Assembly: GCF_002920535.1 (NCBI RefSeq)
Contig: NZ_PQSS01000042.1
Location: 1 to 64,000, forward strand
Source: Streptomyces sp. Ru71
Lineage (GTDB): Bacteria; Actinomycetota; Actinomycetes; Streptomycetales; Streptomycetaceae
DNA: 64,000 nucleotides
Reading direction: 5' to 3'
A model generated the notes under the pieces. The model searched no databases. It was not told the origin of the DNA and was given only the letters and a program-made list of their open reading frames with translations. Shown one piece after another: positions 1 to 8,927 of the stretch; position 1 is the first letter of the stretch; each line of letters opens with the position of its first letter. Made by a program: the position numbers and the translations under genes.

Positions 1-636
1 CCCGCCCCGGCTTCCGGCGGGCTCGACCCGCGTGCTCTGTGGCCGAACATCCTGGAGGCGGTGAAGAACCGCCGCCGCTTCACCTGGATCCTGCTCAGCC
101 AGAACGCCCAGGTCACCGGCTTCGACGGCACCACCCTCCAGCTCGGCTTCGTCAACGCCGGAGCCCGGGACAACTTCGCCGGCAGCGGCAGCGAGGACGT
201 GCTGCGGCAGGCGCTGGCCGAGCAGTTCAACGTCCACTGGAAGATCGAGGCCGTCGTCGACCCGTCGGGCGGCTCCGCCCCGCCGCACTCCGCGGGCCCG
301 TCCGGCTTCGGCGGCGGTTCCTCCGGTCACGCGGGTGGCGGCTACGGAGGCGGCGGCTACGGCGGTGGCGGCGGCGCCACGGCCGTACAGCGCCCGGCGC
401 CCGCACAGCCCGGCGCGCAGGCCTCCGCACCGTCGTCGCCCGCGCAGGCGTCCGCGCCCGTGCCGGCCCCGGCCCCCGCCCCGCGGCCGGCCGCGCCGGA
501 ACCGCCCCCGGTGTCCCTTGAGGACGACATCCCCGAGGACGACGACCCCGACCTGAACGAGTCCGCGCTGTCCGGCTACGAGCTGATCGTCAAGGAGCTG
601 GGAGCGACGGTCGTCGAGGAGTTCACCAACGAGTGA
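1..636 (+). CDS. dnaX: DNA polymerase III subunit gamma/tau, C-terminal part (5' end outside window)
   Basis: This reading frame is open from base 1 and ends at 636, giving the last 211 residues of a longer protein. DnaX is the clamp-loader subunit of the replicative polymerase and acts at the fork. The visible part begins with a folded stretch (LDPRALWPNILEAVKNRRR, then FTWILLSQNAQV) typical of the domain III/IV region of actinobacterial tau. It is followed by a Gly-rich linker (about residues 95-125), a long Ala/Pro stretch, and an acidic tail that includes EDDIPEDDDPDLNES. The AAA+ domain is upstream of the window, so the call rests on the C-terminal region and on its position before purD, which I recall as the usual Streptomyces order. 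An internal ATG or GTG near base 61 is not the start, because the frame is open before it. Confidence 0.8.
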   Translation, partial: PAPASGGLDPRALWPNILEAVKNRRRFTWILLSQNAQVTGFDGTTLQLGFVNAGARDNFAGSGSEDVLRQALAEQFNVHWKIEAVVDPSGGSAPPHSAGPSGFGGGSSGHAGGGYGGGGYGGGGGATAVQRPAPAQPGAQASAPSSPAQASAPVPAPAPAPRPAAPEPPPVSLEDDIPEDDDPDLNESALSGYELIVKELGATVVEEFTNE

Positions 637-751
637 CACCCCGAGTGCCCAGCTCAGGCCGGTGCGCTCGGAGAAAAGCACGAAGCTGCGGTCCGGGTCC
701 CCTCGGAAGCCCGCACAAGGCCGGCGCCCCGTCTGCCGTTAGGCTGACCCC

Positions 752-2005
752 GTGAAGGTCCTCGTCATCGGCGGCGGCGCCCGCGAACACGCCCTGTGCC
801 GCTCCCTGTCCCTCGACCCCGCCGTGACCGCGCTGCACTGCGCTCCCGGCAACGCCGGCATCGCCGAGGTCGCCGAGCTGCACCCGGTGGACGCCGTGGA
901 CGGCGCGGCCGTCGCCGCGCTGGCCGGCGAGCTGGGTGCCGACCTCGTGGTCGTCGGCCCGGAGGCCCCGCTGGTCGCGGGCGTCGCCGACGCCGTGCGC
1001 GCGGCCGGCATCCCGGTCTTCGGCCCGTCCGGGGCGGCCGCGCAGCTGGAGGGCTCGAAGGCGTTCGCCAAGGACGTGATGGCGGGCGCGGGCGTGCCCA
1101 CGGCACGGTCGTACGTCTGCACCACCCCCGAGGAGGTCGCCGAGGCCCTCGACGCCTTCGGCGCCCCCTACGTCGTCAAGGACGACGGGCTGGCCGCCGG
1201 CAAGGGCGTCGTCGTCACCGACGACCTGCAGACCGCCGTCCGGCACGCCGCGGCCTGTGAGCGCGTCGTCATCGAGGAGTACCTGGACGGCCCCGAGGTC
1301 TCCCTCTTCGCCATCACCGACGGCGAGACGGTCCTCCCGCTCCAGCCCGCCCAGGACTTCAAGCGCGCGCTGGACGGCGACCAGGGCCCGAACACCGGCG
1401 GCATGGGCGCGTACTCGCCGCTGCCGTGGGCCGACCCCAAGCTGGTGGACGAGGTGCTGGAGACGGTCCTGCAGCCGACCGTCGACGAGATGCGCCGCCG
1501 CGGCACCCCGTTCTCGGGGCTGCTGTACGCGGGTCTGGCCATCACGAGTCGCGGTGTGCGGGTCATCGAGTTCAACGCCCGGTTCGGCGACCCGGAGACC
1601 CAGGTGGTCCTGGCCCGGCTGCGGACGCCGCTGGCCGGGATCCTCATGGCCGCCGCCACCGGCAACCTCGCCGACCTGGAGCCGCTGCGCTGGAGCGACG
1701 ACGCCGCGGTCACCGTGGTCGTCGCCTCGCACAACTACCCCGGCACCCCGCGCACCGGCGACCCGATCACCGGCCTGGACGAGGTGGCCGCGCAGGACGC
1801 CCCGCACGCCTACGTCCTGCACGCCGGCACCCGGCGCGAGGGCGAGCAGGTGGTCAGCGCGGGCGGCCGCGTGCTGTCGGTGACCGCCACCGGTGCCGAC
1901 CTCACCGAGGCCCGCGAGCGGGCGTACACGGCCGTCGGCCGCATCCGCCTCGACGGCTCCCAGCACCGTACGGACATCGCGGCGAAGGCGGCCGAAGGGC
2001 GCTAG
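752..2005 (+). CDS. purD: Phosphoribosylamine-glycine ligase (GAR synthetase)
   Basis: PurD joins glycine to 5-phosphoribosylamine using ATP, which is the second step of de novo IMP synthesis in the cytosol. The 417-residue protein has the usual family length. It starts with the Rossmann-like N-domain (KVLVIGGGAREHAL) and carries ATP-grasp features: VVKDDGLAAGKGVVV near residue 145, GPEVSLFAITDG near 190, and GGMGAYSP near 215. The ATP-grasp metal-site region FNARFGDPETQ lies near residue 275. The GTG start at 752 begins directly with the conserved KVLVIGGG strand. The gene stands apart from the other purine genes in the window and is followed by a hairpin terminator. Confidence 0.96.
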   Translation: MKVLVIGGGAREHALCRSLSLDPAVTALHCAPGNAGIAEVAELHPVDAVDGAAVAALAGELGADLVVVGPEAPLVAGVADAVRAAGIPVFGPSGAAAQLEGSKAFAKDVMAGAGVPTARSYVCTTPEEVAEALDAFGAPYVVKDDGLAAGKGVVVTDDLQTAVRHAAACERVVIEEYLDGPEVSLFAITDGETVLPLQPAQDFKRALDGDQGPNTGGMGAYSPLPWADPKLVDEVLETVLQPTVDEMRRRGTPFSGLLYAGLAITSRGVRVIEFNARFGDPETQVVLARLRTPLAGILMAAATGNLADLEPLRWSDDAAVTVVVASHNYPGTPRTGDPITGLDEVAAQDAPHAYVLHAGTRREGEQVVSAGGRVLSVTATGADLTEARERAYTAVGRIRLDGSQHRTDIAAKAAEGR

Positions 2006-2041
2006 CCGTCCCGAGCCACAACCCTCTCACCAGCCGTTTCC

Positions 2042-2073
2042 AGGCCCCGGACCCCCGACGGGTTCCGGGGCCT
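2042..2073 (+). terminator. Hairpin terminator after purD
   Basis: A perfect 10-bp inverted repeat (aggccccgga / tccggggcct) with a 12-nt loop lies 37 bp after the purD stop. No long T-run follows, as is common in Streptomyces. The remaining bases up to 2312 hold no gene that I can support. Confidence 0.6.
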
Positions 2074-2312
2074 GTTCCATACCAAACCCAGGGCCTGATC
2101 TTCGCGGTCCGTCACCCACCTCTGACCAAAGCCATTCCATCGAGTGACCGATCGGCTTTCCTGCTGACGTGGCGCGAGCCCCCAACTAGGGTGCGGCGCA
2201 AGTGTTCCGGCACTTGGCCCACCGGCATTGCGATGTCAGTGGCGGGTGCCACAGTGGGGGAGTGAGCAAGTCCAGGAAAGCGACGGCGACAGGCAGGCGG
2301 TGAGGTCCGGTC

Positions 2313-4146
2313 GTGACCGGCATGGGAGTGGAGGCGGGGGCGCAGGCCGCACGGGCCCGGGCCCTGGCCGTGCTGCGGATCCGCGGCAGGGCGACGGCCG
2401 TGGCCCTGCTTCCGGCGGCCCTCGCGGTGATCCTGCTGGCCGGCGGCTCCACCGGGCACCTGGTGGGGCCGGGCTGGGACGCCGCCCGCTGGGTGGTCTC
2501 GGTGGTGGCGCTGCTCGTGCTGCTCGCCGCCGCCGGCATCGGCCTGGTGGTGGCCCGCGCCCGCCCCGCCGTCAGCCCCACGGTCGCGATCGCCGAGGAG
2601 GCCGCGCCCGACCTGTACCGGCTGGTGCGTGACCTCGCCGACCGCCTGGACGTCCCCGCACCGACGGCCATAGCGCTCACCCCGGACTGCGACAGCTGGC
2701 TGGAGGAGCGCACCCATGCGGCGCACGGCCCGCCCACGCCCACGCCGGGCCCGGCGGACCGCGACGACCTCACCGGCGCGGGCCGGCTGCACCGGCGCGC
2801 TCCCGCCACGGTCCTGGTCATAGGCTCGCCGTTCCTGTGGTGGATGCGGGTCGGCGAACTGCGTGCCCTGCTCGCCCCGGTTGTCGCCGGCACCGGACCC
2901 GCCGCGCACCCGGACATAGCCGCCGCCCGCCGCTTCGTCCGCGGACTGGACGCGGCGGTGGCCGTCGCCGCCACGCCGGGCCGCTGCCGGCTCGTGCGGT
3001 CGGTGTGCGCGGGCGTCGGCTGGGTGGCCCGGCTGCTGCTGCGCAGCTGCCGCGCGCACGCGGCGGAGATGGAGCGCGGCGTGGCCGCGGCGGCAGCCGA
3101 GCGGGCCCAGTCCGTCGACTACGGGCTGCGGATCGTCGCCCAGGAGCAGGTCGGCCTGGCGTACGCCGGCTGGGACCGCCTGCTGACCCGGGTCGCGTTG
3201 CCCGCGTGGCGGATGGGCCGCTGGCCGGCCCGGCTGGACGCGGGAGTGGTGGCCGCGCTCACCGAGCTGTCCCGGCGCGACCGGCTGGCCGAGGGCTTCG
3301 CCTCCCGGCTGGGCGAGCGTCCCGCCTGCGACCTGCTGGAGGAGCCCGGCCTGGTGGACGAGGCCGCCTCGCTGCTCGCCGCCCGCCTCTTCCACGGCGG
3401 CCCCGCGGAGGCCGGCCCCGACTGGTCCCCGGTGGACTGGCAGGCGTATCCGGAAGAGGTCGTCGACCGCAAGTGGCGCACCGACGCGGCCCGGCTGCAC
3501 CGCGTCCTGGACAGCCTGGGCGTACGCCGCGCCCCCGGCACGGCCGTACCCGACCCCGGCAGCCCCACGCTCTCCCGCATCCTCGACCACCTCGCCGCCC
3601 CCGCCCCGGGCCGGGCGGCCCCCGCCAGGCCCGAGCGAGAGGCCGACGACCACGTCCTCGGGCCGGACCGGCTCCCCGACCCCGACCTCGCCCCGGGCAC
3701 CCCGCCCCCCGCCCTCGGCATCGCCCCGGACGCGGACGAGCCGGCCTCCCCGCGCAGCGCAGCGCTCGCCGCCGGGCTGAGTGCCCAGCTGGCCGGTGAG
3801 GAGGCCGCCGCCCCCGGCACGGGCGCGGGGTCCGCCGAGCACGCCCCGGCCGCCCTGTGGGACGACGCGGCGCTCCCCCTCTTCCCGCTGCAGCCCCCCG
3901 CGCACCCCCCGGGAGATCCTCACCGACCACGTCACGGCGACGGTCTGCTGCGCCGCCGTCGACACCGCCGGCGCCGCCCCCGGCCTGGACTGGCTCGACG
4001 GCCCCACCCTGCTGATCAACGGCGAACGCGCCACCGACCTCGCCCCGAGGGTGCTGAGCCTGATAGAGGACGGCGACCCCTCGCCCCTGCGCGAGTGGCT
4101 CTCGGCCACCGGCATACGCCCGGAGAAGCCGTTGCGGCTGGTCTGA
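2313..4146 (+). pseudogene. Membrane protein with degenerate M48-like domain, frameshifted near 3894-3910
   Basis: The frame opened by GTG 2313 runs to about 3905 with good protein character. It then reads low-complexity Arg-rich sequence until 4391, inside the next gene. A different frame takes over at about 3900 and ends at 4146 with a natural-looking C-terminus (EILTDHVTATVCCAAV, LDWLDGPTLLINGERA). One surplus C in either of two six-C runs (3894-3899, 3905-3910) explains the break. The intact protein would be about 610 residues. Two membrane segments lie at about residues 28-50 and 58-85. The following region (VAIAEEAAPDLYRLVRDLADRLDVPAPTAIAL, given here only in outline) resembles M48 metallopeptidases, but the place of the HExxH helix reads ELRALLAPVVAG, so the zinc ligands are absent. 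An in-frame GTG at 2262 followed by TGA at 2301 may be a remnant of an earlier start. Whether the frameshift is real or a sequencing error cannot be told here. Confidence 0.6.
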
Positions 4147-4336
4147 CCCCGTTTTCCCCCCGCGCAGTCGGAGCACCGGATTCCACTTTCGGCCAATTCG
4201 CAACGAATAGTGACAGCATGCGTGCGTTATGTGATGTGCTGGGACCGGTCACGCACATGGCAAGCGCGTGCGACATAAGACAGGTGAACGAGCACGACGT
4301 CAGGCGTGTACCGGGGCGTGAGGGAGGGGAGCGACC

Positions 4337-5836
4337 ATGGGGTCGGAGCAGATCCGCCGCTGGGAGTCCGGAGCACTTGCGCACGCCGTGACGGACCCCT
4401 TCGGCCAGGGCCCCGTTCCCTGGCTGCGCGGCAGCGAGACGTACTTCGACGACACCGGCCACGTCGTCCCCTGGTACGTCGACCCGATCCCGCCGCAGAG
4501 CACCCGCAAGGGCGCACGCGTCCCCGCCCCCCGCGCCGAGCGCCACGACCTGCGCTCCGCCGACGACGTGCACCGCCAGATCAAGGGCTTCGTCTCCACC
4601 GGCGCGGTCGCCCCCGGCGAGGCGATCGACTTCCACGTCACCGTCGACCCGCCCCAGGAGTTCTTCGTCGACGTCTACCGCATCGGCCACTACGGCGGTG
4701 ACGGCGCCGCCAAGATCACCACCAGTCCCCGGCTCTCCGGCATCGTCCAGCCGCCCCCGCTCACCGCCGACCGCACCGTCTCCTGCCACCACTGGTGGCT
4801 GTCCTGGCGGCTGCCGATCCCCACCCACTGGAGCGTCGGCGCCTACGTCGCGGTCCTCACCACCGGCGACGGCCGCTACCGCTCCCACATCCCCTTCACG
4901 GTGCGCGACGACCGCCCCGCCGACCTGCTGCTGCTCCTGCCCGACGTGACCTGGCAGGCGTACAACCTCTACCCCGAGGACGGCCGCACCGGAGCGAGCC
5001 TCTACCACGCCTGGGACGAGGAGGGCCGGCTGCTCGGCGAGGCCGACGCCGCGACCACGGTCTCCTTCGACCGCCCCTACGCCGGCGCGGGCCTGCCGCT
5101 GCACGTCGGCCACGCCTACGACTTCATCCGCTGGGCCGAGCGCTACGGCTACGACCTCGCCTACGCCGACGCCCGCGATCTGCACGCCGGCCGAATCGAC
5201 CCGGCCCGCTACCAGGGCCTGGTCTTCCCCGGCCACGACGAGTACTGGTCCGTGCCCATGCGCCGGGCCGTCGAGCAGGCCCGCGACCACGGCACCTCCC
5301 TGGTGTTCCTCTCCGCCAACAGCGTCTACTGGCAGGTGGAGCTCGCCCCCTCCCCGTCCGGCGTCCCCGACCGCCTGCTGACCTGCCGCAAACGCAAAGG
5401 CCCGGGCAAGCCCGTGCTGTGGCGGGAGATCGACCGCCCCGAGCAGCAGCTCGTCGGCATCCAGTACGCCGGCCGGGTCCCCGAACCCCACCCGCTGATC
5501 GTGCGCAACGCCGACCACTGGCTGTGGGAGGCGACCGGCGCGCACGAGGGCGACGCGCTGCCCGGCCTGGTCGCCGGCGAGGCCGACCGCTACTTCCCGC
5601 GCGCCCCGCTGCCCGAACACGACGAGCGCGTCCTGCTCGCCCACTCCCCCTACCGGGACGGCGAAGGAACCCGGCGCCACCAGGAGACCTCCCTGTACCG
5701 GGCCCCGTCCGGCGCCTGGGTGTTCGCCGCCGGCACCTTCGCCTGGTCCCCCGCCCTGGACCGCCCCGGCCACGTCGACGCGCGCATCCAGCGCGCCACG
5801 GCGAACCTCCTCGACCGCATCTGCAAACGCGACTGA
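4337..5836 (+). CDS. N,N-dimethylformamidase beta-subunit-like domain protein
   Basis: This 499-residue protein has the layout of the large-subunit domain of N,N-dimethylformamidase, an iron amidohydrolase. Proteins of this type are widespread in Streptomyces without a proven substrate. Visible signs are an N-terminal beta-rich part (residues about 80-200, with FHVTVDPPQEFFVDVYRIGHYGG), the segment LLLLPDVTWQAYNLY, and the family region FPGHDEYWSVPMRRAVEQA near residue 295, followed by SLVFLSANSVYW. The C-terminal part ends with an aromatic-rich hydrolase-like segment (GAWVFAAGTFAWSPALD). No signal peptide is seen. The ATG at 4337 follows a ggagggga ribosome site. It is a single gene between the broken membrane protein and purC. 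The substrate is unknown, and real dimethylformamidase activity should not be assumed. Confidence 0.7.
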   Translation: MGSEQIRRWESGALAHAVTDPFGQGPVPWLRGSETYFDDTGHVVPWYVDPIPPQSTRKGARVPAPRAERHDLRSADDVHRQIKGFVSTGAVAPGEAIDFHVTVDPPQEFFVDVYRIGHYGGDGAAKITTSPRLSGIVQPPPLTADRTVSCHHWWLSWRLPIPTHWSVGAYVAVLTTGDGRYRSHIPFTVRDDRPADLLLLLPDVTWQAYNLYPEDGRTGASLYHAWDEEGRLLGEADAATTVSFDRPYAGAGLPLHVGHAYDFIRWAERYGYDLAYADARDLHAGRIDPARYQGLVFPGHDEYWSVPMRRAVEQARDHGTSLVFLSANSVYWQVELAPSPSGVPDRLLTCRKRKGPGKPVLWREIDRPEQQLVGIQYAGRVPEPHPLIVRNADHWLWEATGAHEGDALPGLVAGEADRYFPRAPLPEHDERVLLAHSPYRDGEGTRRHQETSLYRAPSGAWVFAAGTFAWSPALDRPGHVDARIQRATANLLDRICKRD

Positions 5837-5904
5837 CCCGCTGTCCGGCTCAGGCCGCCCATACGGGACAATCGAGCCATTGGACAGAACCACGGGGAGG
5901 AACC

Positions 5905-6804
5905 GTGTCCGGATTCGTAGAAAAGCCCGAGCCGATCCAGGTGCCGGGCCTGGTGCACTTGCACACCGGCAAGGTGCGCGAGCTGTACCAGAACGAGGCG
6001 GGCGACCTCGTGATGGTCGCAAGCGACCGCATGTCCGCCTACGACTGGGTGCTGCCCACGGAGATCCCCGACAAGGGCCGCATCCTCACCCAGCTCTCCC
6101 TGTGGTGGTTCGACCAGCTCGCCGACCTGGTCCCCAACCATGTGCTGAGCACCGAGCTGCCCGCCGGCGCCCCCGCCGACTGGCAGGGCCGCACCCTGGT
6201 CTGCAAGTCGCTGAAGATGGTCCCCGTCGAGTGCGTGGCCCGCGGCTACCTCACCGGCTCCGGCCTGGCCGAGTACAACGACTCCCGCACCGTCTGCGGC
6301 CTCGCCCTGCCCGAGGGCCTGGTCGACGGCTCCGAACTGCCCGCCCCGATCTTCACCCCGGCCACCAAGGCCGAGGTCGGCGAGCACGACGAGAACGTCT
6401 CCTACGAGGAGGTCGCCCGCCAGGTCGGCGCCGACACCGCCGCCCAGCTGCGCCAGGCCACCCTCGCCGTCTACGGACGCGGCCGCGACATCGCCCGCGA
6501 CCGGGGGATCATCCTCGCCGACACCAAGTTCGAGTTCGGCTTCGACGGCGAAGATCTGGTCATCGCCGACGAGGTGCTCACCCCCGACTCCTCCCGCTTC
6601 TGGCCGGCCGACCAGTGGCAGCCGGGCCGCGCCCAGCCCTCGTACGACAAGCAGTTCGTGCGCGACTGGCTGACCTCGCCCGCCTCCGGCTGGGACCGCA
6701 AGAGCGAGCAGCCGCCGCCGCAGCTGCCCGAGCAGGTCGTCGAGGCCACCCGCGCCAAGTACATCGAGGCGTACGAGCGCCTGACCGGCGTGCGCTGGAG
6801 CTGA
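5905..6804 (+). CDS. purC: Phosphoribosylaminoimidazole-succinocarboxamide synthase (SAICAR synthetase)
   Basis: PurC condenses CAIR with aspartate using ATP to form SAICAR in de novo purine synthesis. The 299-residue product has the eukaryotic/actinobacterial family length. Recognisable segments are HTGKVRELYQNEAGDLVMVASDRMSAYD at residues about 18-45 (nucleotide-binding start), VECVARGYLTGSG near 112, and ILADTKFEFGFDG near 208. The conserved tail is YDKQFVRDWL. The GTG start at 5905 has a ggggagg ribosome site 5-6 bp upstream. It lies 68 bp after the dimethylformamidase-like gene and is read in the same direction, so the two may be co-transcribed. Confidence 0.96.
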   Translation: MSGFVEKPEPIQVPGLVHLHTGKVRELYQNEAGDLVMVASDRMSAYDWVLPTEIPDKGRILTQLSLWWFDQLADLVPNHVLSTELPAGAPADWQGRTLVCKSLKMVPVECVARGYLTGSGLAEYNDSRTVCGLALPEGLVDGSELPAPIFTPATKAEVGEHDENVSYEEVARQVGADTAAQLRQATLAVYGRGRDIARDRGIILADTKFEFGFDGEDLVIADEVLTPDSSRFWPADQWQPGRAQPSYDKQFVRDWLTSPASGWDRKSEQPPPQLPEQVVEATRAKYIEAYERLTGVRWS

Positions 6805-6897
6805 CCGACCCGCCCCGCCCCCGGTGCGAGCCGGGGGCACCACGGGAAACACGACCGGGGCACAACGGGGGCCATGCGGGCCACGGGGGCAACGAAA

Positions 6898-6926
6898 AGA
6901 CCCCGGTCCCAAGAGGACCGGGGTCT
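6898..6926 (-). terminator. Intrinsic terminator of tRNA-Gly(GCC) copy 1
   Basis: On the minus strand a 12-bp GC-rich stem (agaccccggtcc / ggaccggggtct) with a 5-nt loop is followed by a short T-run. It lies just downstream of the tRNA and is repeated exactly after the second tRNA-Gly copy. Confidence 0.85.
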
Positions 6927-6934
6927 CATTCCCG

Positions 6935-7007
6935 AGCGGACGACGAGGCTCGAACTCGCGACCTCAACCTTGGCAAGGTTGCGCTCTACCAACTGAGCTA
7001 CGTCCGC
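6935..7007 (-). tRNA. tRNA-Gly(GCC), copy 1
   Basis: The minus strand folds into a standard 73-nt cloverleaf: acceptor GCGGACG/CGTCCGC, D-stem GCTC/GAGC, anticodon stem CAACC/GGTTG with loop TTGCCAA (anticodon GCC), T-loop TTCGAGC, and discriminator T. No CCA is encoded. It is identical to the copy at 10787-10859, including the downstream terminator. It lies directly downstream of the response regulator gene. Confidence 0.97.
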
Positions 7008-7030
7008 ACTGCGCCGTGGCGCGAGAGCAA

Positions 7031-7639
7031 CTATACCCAACCTCGCTCCCGTGCGAGACGCACTGCCGCATGCCGGTTCTCCGCCCCCAGCTTCGTCACG
7101 GCCGAGGACAGGTAGTTCCGCACCGTCCCCGGCGACAGCGCGGCCCGCTCCGCGATCTCCGAGACGGGTGCCCCGTCGGCGGCCAGTTCGAGCACCTCGG
7201 CCTCCCGGGCGGTCAGCGGCGAGTCCCCCGCGGAGATCGCGTCGGCCGCCAACTCCGGGTCCACATAGCGGTTTCCGGCATGCACGGTACGGATGATCTC
7301 GGCGAGCCGCTGCGCGCTCACCGTCTTCGGCACGAAGCCGCGCACCCCGGCCGCGAGCGCCCGTTTCAGATGCCCCGGCCGGCCGTGACTGGTGACGATC
7401 AGCACCCGGCACCCCGGCAGCTCACTGCGCAACGATGTGGCGACCTTCACACCGTCCGCGCCGGGCATCTGCAGATCCAGCACCGCCACATCGGGCTCGT
7501 GCGCCCGCGCCATCGCCAGCGCCTCCGGCCCGCTCGCCGCCTCCGCGACCACGACCAGGTCGTCCTCCAGCGCGAGCAGCGCGGCCAGCGCACCCCGGAT
7601 CAGATGCTCGTCGTCGGCGAGCAGCACCCGCACGCTCAC
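7031..7639 (-). CDS. NarL/LuxR-family response regulator
   Basis: This 202-residue response regulator is the output half of a two-component system with the kinase at 7636-8895. The receiver domain (residues 1-120) shows the acidic pocket (LLADDEHL), the phospho-acceptor Asp in VLDLQMPG near residue 54, and the conserved Lys in FVPKTVS near 104. A LuxR-type helix-turn-helix follows (LTAREAEVLELAADG, then LSPGTVRNYLSSAVTKL, residues 140-190). The GTG start at 7639 overlaps the kinase stop by a few bases (GTGA), which supports this start over longer upstream frames and implies translational coupling. The gene closes an operon of ABC ATPase, permease, kinase and regulator, so the likely target is the exporter's own promoter. 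The inducing signal is unknown. Confidence 0.92.
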   Translation of the reverse strand: MSVRVLLADDEHLIRGALAALLALEDDLVVVAEAASGPEALAMARAHEPDVAVLDLQMPGADGVKVATSLRSELPGCRVLIVTSHGRPGHLKRALAAGVRGFVPKTVSAQRLAEIIRTVHAGNRYVDPELAADAISAGDSPLTAREAEVLELAADGAPVSEIAERAALSPGTVRNYLSSAVTKLGAENRHAAVRLARERGWV

Positions 7640-8895
7640 GCCACGGCCCCCTCGGCCGCCGCCACCGCCGAGGACGCCAGCGGCACCTCGGCCACCAGCC
7701 GGAACACCCCGCCCCCGACCGGCCCCGCCGTCAGCGTCCCGCCGACCTCCGCGAGCCGCTCCCGCAGCCCCGCGAGCCCCGACCCGCCCCCACCGACACC
7801 GGCCACGGCCCCCGCGCCGTCGTTCTCCACCGCCAGCACCACACGCCCCTCCGCCACCTCGACGGCCACCGAGCACCACCCGGCGTCCCCGTGCCGCAGC
7901 ACGTTCGTCGTCGCCTCACGCACCACCCAGCCGAGCGCCGACTGCACCCCGGCCGGCAGCCCGCCGACCTCGCCGGCCACCTCGCAGCTGATCCCGGCCG
8001 CCGTCAACACACCCTGCGCCCCCGCGAGTTCGACGCCCAGATCGGCCTCCCGGTAACCGCGCACGACCTCCCGCACCTCACGCTGCGACTCCTGCGCGAT
8101 CCGCTGCACCTCGATCATCTGCTCCACGGCCTCCACCCGGCCCCGCCGCGCCAGCTGCACCGCCAGCTCGCTCTTCAACGCGATCACCGCCAGGTTGCGC
8201 CCCATCACATCGTGCAGATCCCGCCCGAACCGCAGCCGCTCCTCGGCGACAGCGAGCCGCGCCTCGATCTCCCGCGCCCGCTCGGCCTCCCACAGCACGG
8301 CGAGCGTCCAGGCCCCGCAGCGGGCGGCGAACAGCGAGAACGCCGAGGCGAAGGCGACCAGGCCACCGGCCAGCACGACATCGACGGCACCGCCTCCCGA
8401 AGCGGCGAACCCCGCCATACAGACCACTGCCAGGACGGCACCGCGCAGCAGGAAGGCCCCCCGCGGCACCACCATCGCGTACACCAGCCCGAACGCCATG
8501 AGGACCGAGCCCAGCGCCATCCGGCAGGTGATCGGGTCGGCCGCGCCCGTCGCCCGCAGGCCCACGACGATGCCCAGGGCGAGCCCGAGCAGCAGCCAGG
8601 GCACCGTCAGCAGCCGTCCCCCGACCGTGCGGCGGCCCAGATAGTGATCGAGCGCCGGCCGGGTCAGGACGTTGGCCGCGACGCACTGCAGCGCGCCGAC
8701 GACCATCAGGGCCCCACCGAGCACGCGGGCCATGCCGCTTCGACCGAGGTCACCCGCCATGGGGAACACCAGCCACGCGAAGTACAGGGCCCACGTGGTC
8801 ACGTGCCAGGTCACCACGGACTGCAGCTCGACCCGCTCCGCCTTGCTCCGCTCCCGCCAGTGGCGCCGCTGCCACCCCCGTATCCGGCCCAACAC
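7636..8895 (-). CDS. Sensor histidine kinase, HisKA_3 type
   Basis: The 419-residue membrane kinase pairs with the regulator at 7031-7639. The N-terminal half (about residues 30-195) holds five or six hydrophobic segments with no extracellular sensor domain, as in intramembrane-sensing or DesK-like kinases. The phospho-acceptor His lies in GRDLHDVMGRNLAVIALKSE near residue 225. The ATPase domain follows, with the N-box VREATTNVLRHGD, the G1 box VENDGAG, and the G2 box GSGLAGLRERL. I chose the GTG at 8895 because a ggagg site lies 7 bp before it and the preceding permease gene ends 32 bp upstream. Longer frames would run into that gene. With the linked drug-type ABC exporter, a role in sensing membrane stress or an exported compound is likely but inferred. 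Confidence 0.9.
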   Translation of the reverse strand: MLGRIRGWQRRHWRERSKAERVELQSVVTWHVTTWALYFAWLVFPMAGDLGRSGMARVLGGALMVVGALQCVAANVLTRPALDHYLGRRTVGGRLLTVPWLLLGLALGIVVGLRATGAADPITCRMALGSVLMAFGLVYAMVVPRGAFLLRGAVLAVVCMAGFAASGGGAVDVVLAGGLVAFASAFSLFAARCGAWTLAVLWEAERAREIEARLAVAEERLRFGRDLHDVMGRNLAVIALKSELAVQLARRGRVEAVEQMIEVQRIAQESQREVREVVRGYREADLGVELAGAQGVLTAAGISCEVAGEVGGLPAGVQSALGWVVREATTNVLRHGDAGWCSVAVEVAEGRVVLAVENDGAGAVAGVGGGGSGLAGLRERLAEVGGTLTAGPVGGGVFRLVAEVPLASSAVAAAEGAVA

Positions 8896-8927
8896 CGCTT
8901 CCTCCCCTGCCCCTTCGTCCGGCGTGG

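Noticed and set aside
2262..2303. Tiny 13-codon frame with GTG 2262 in frame with the membrane protein
   Set aside because: It ends at TGA 2301, before the GTG at 2313. The gggggag site is too close to be a normal ribosome site. It may be a remnant of an older start but cannot be shown.
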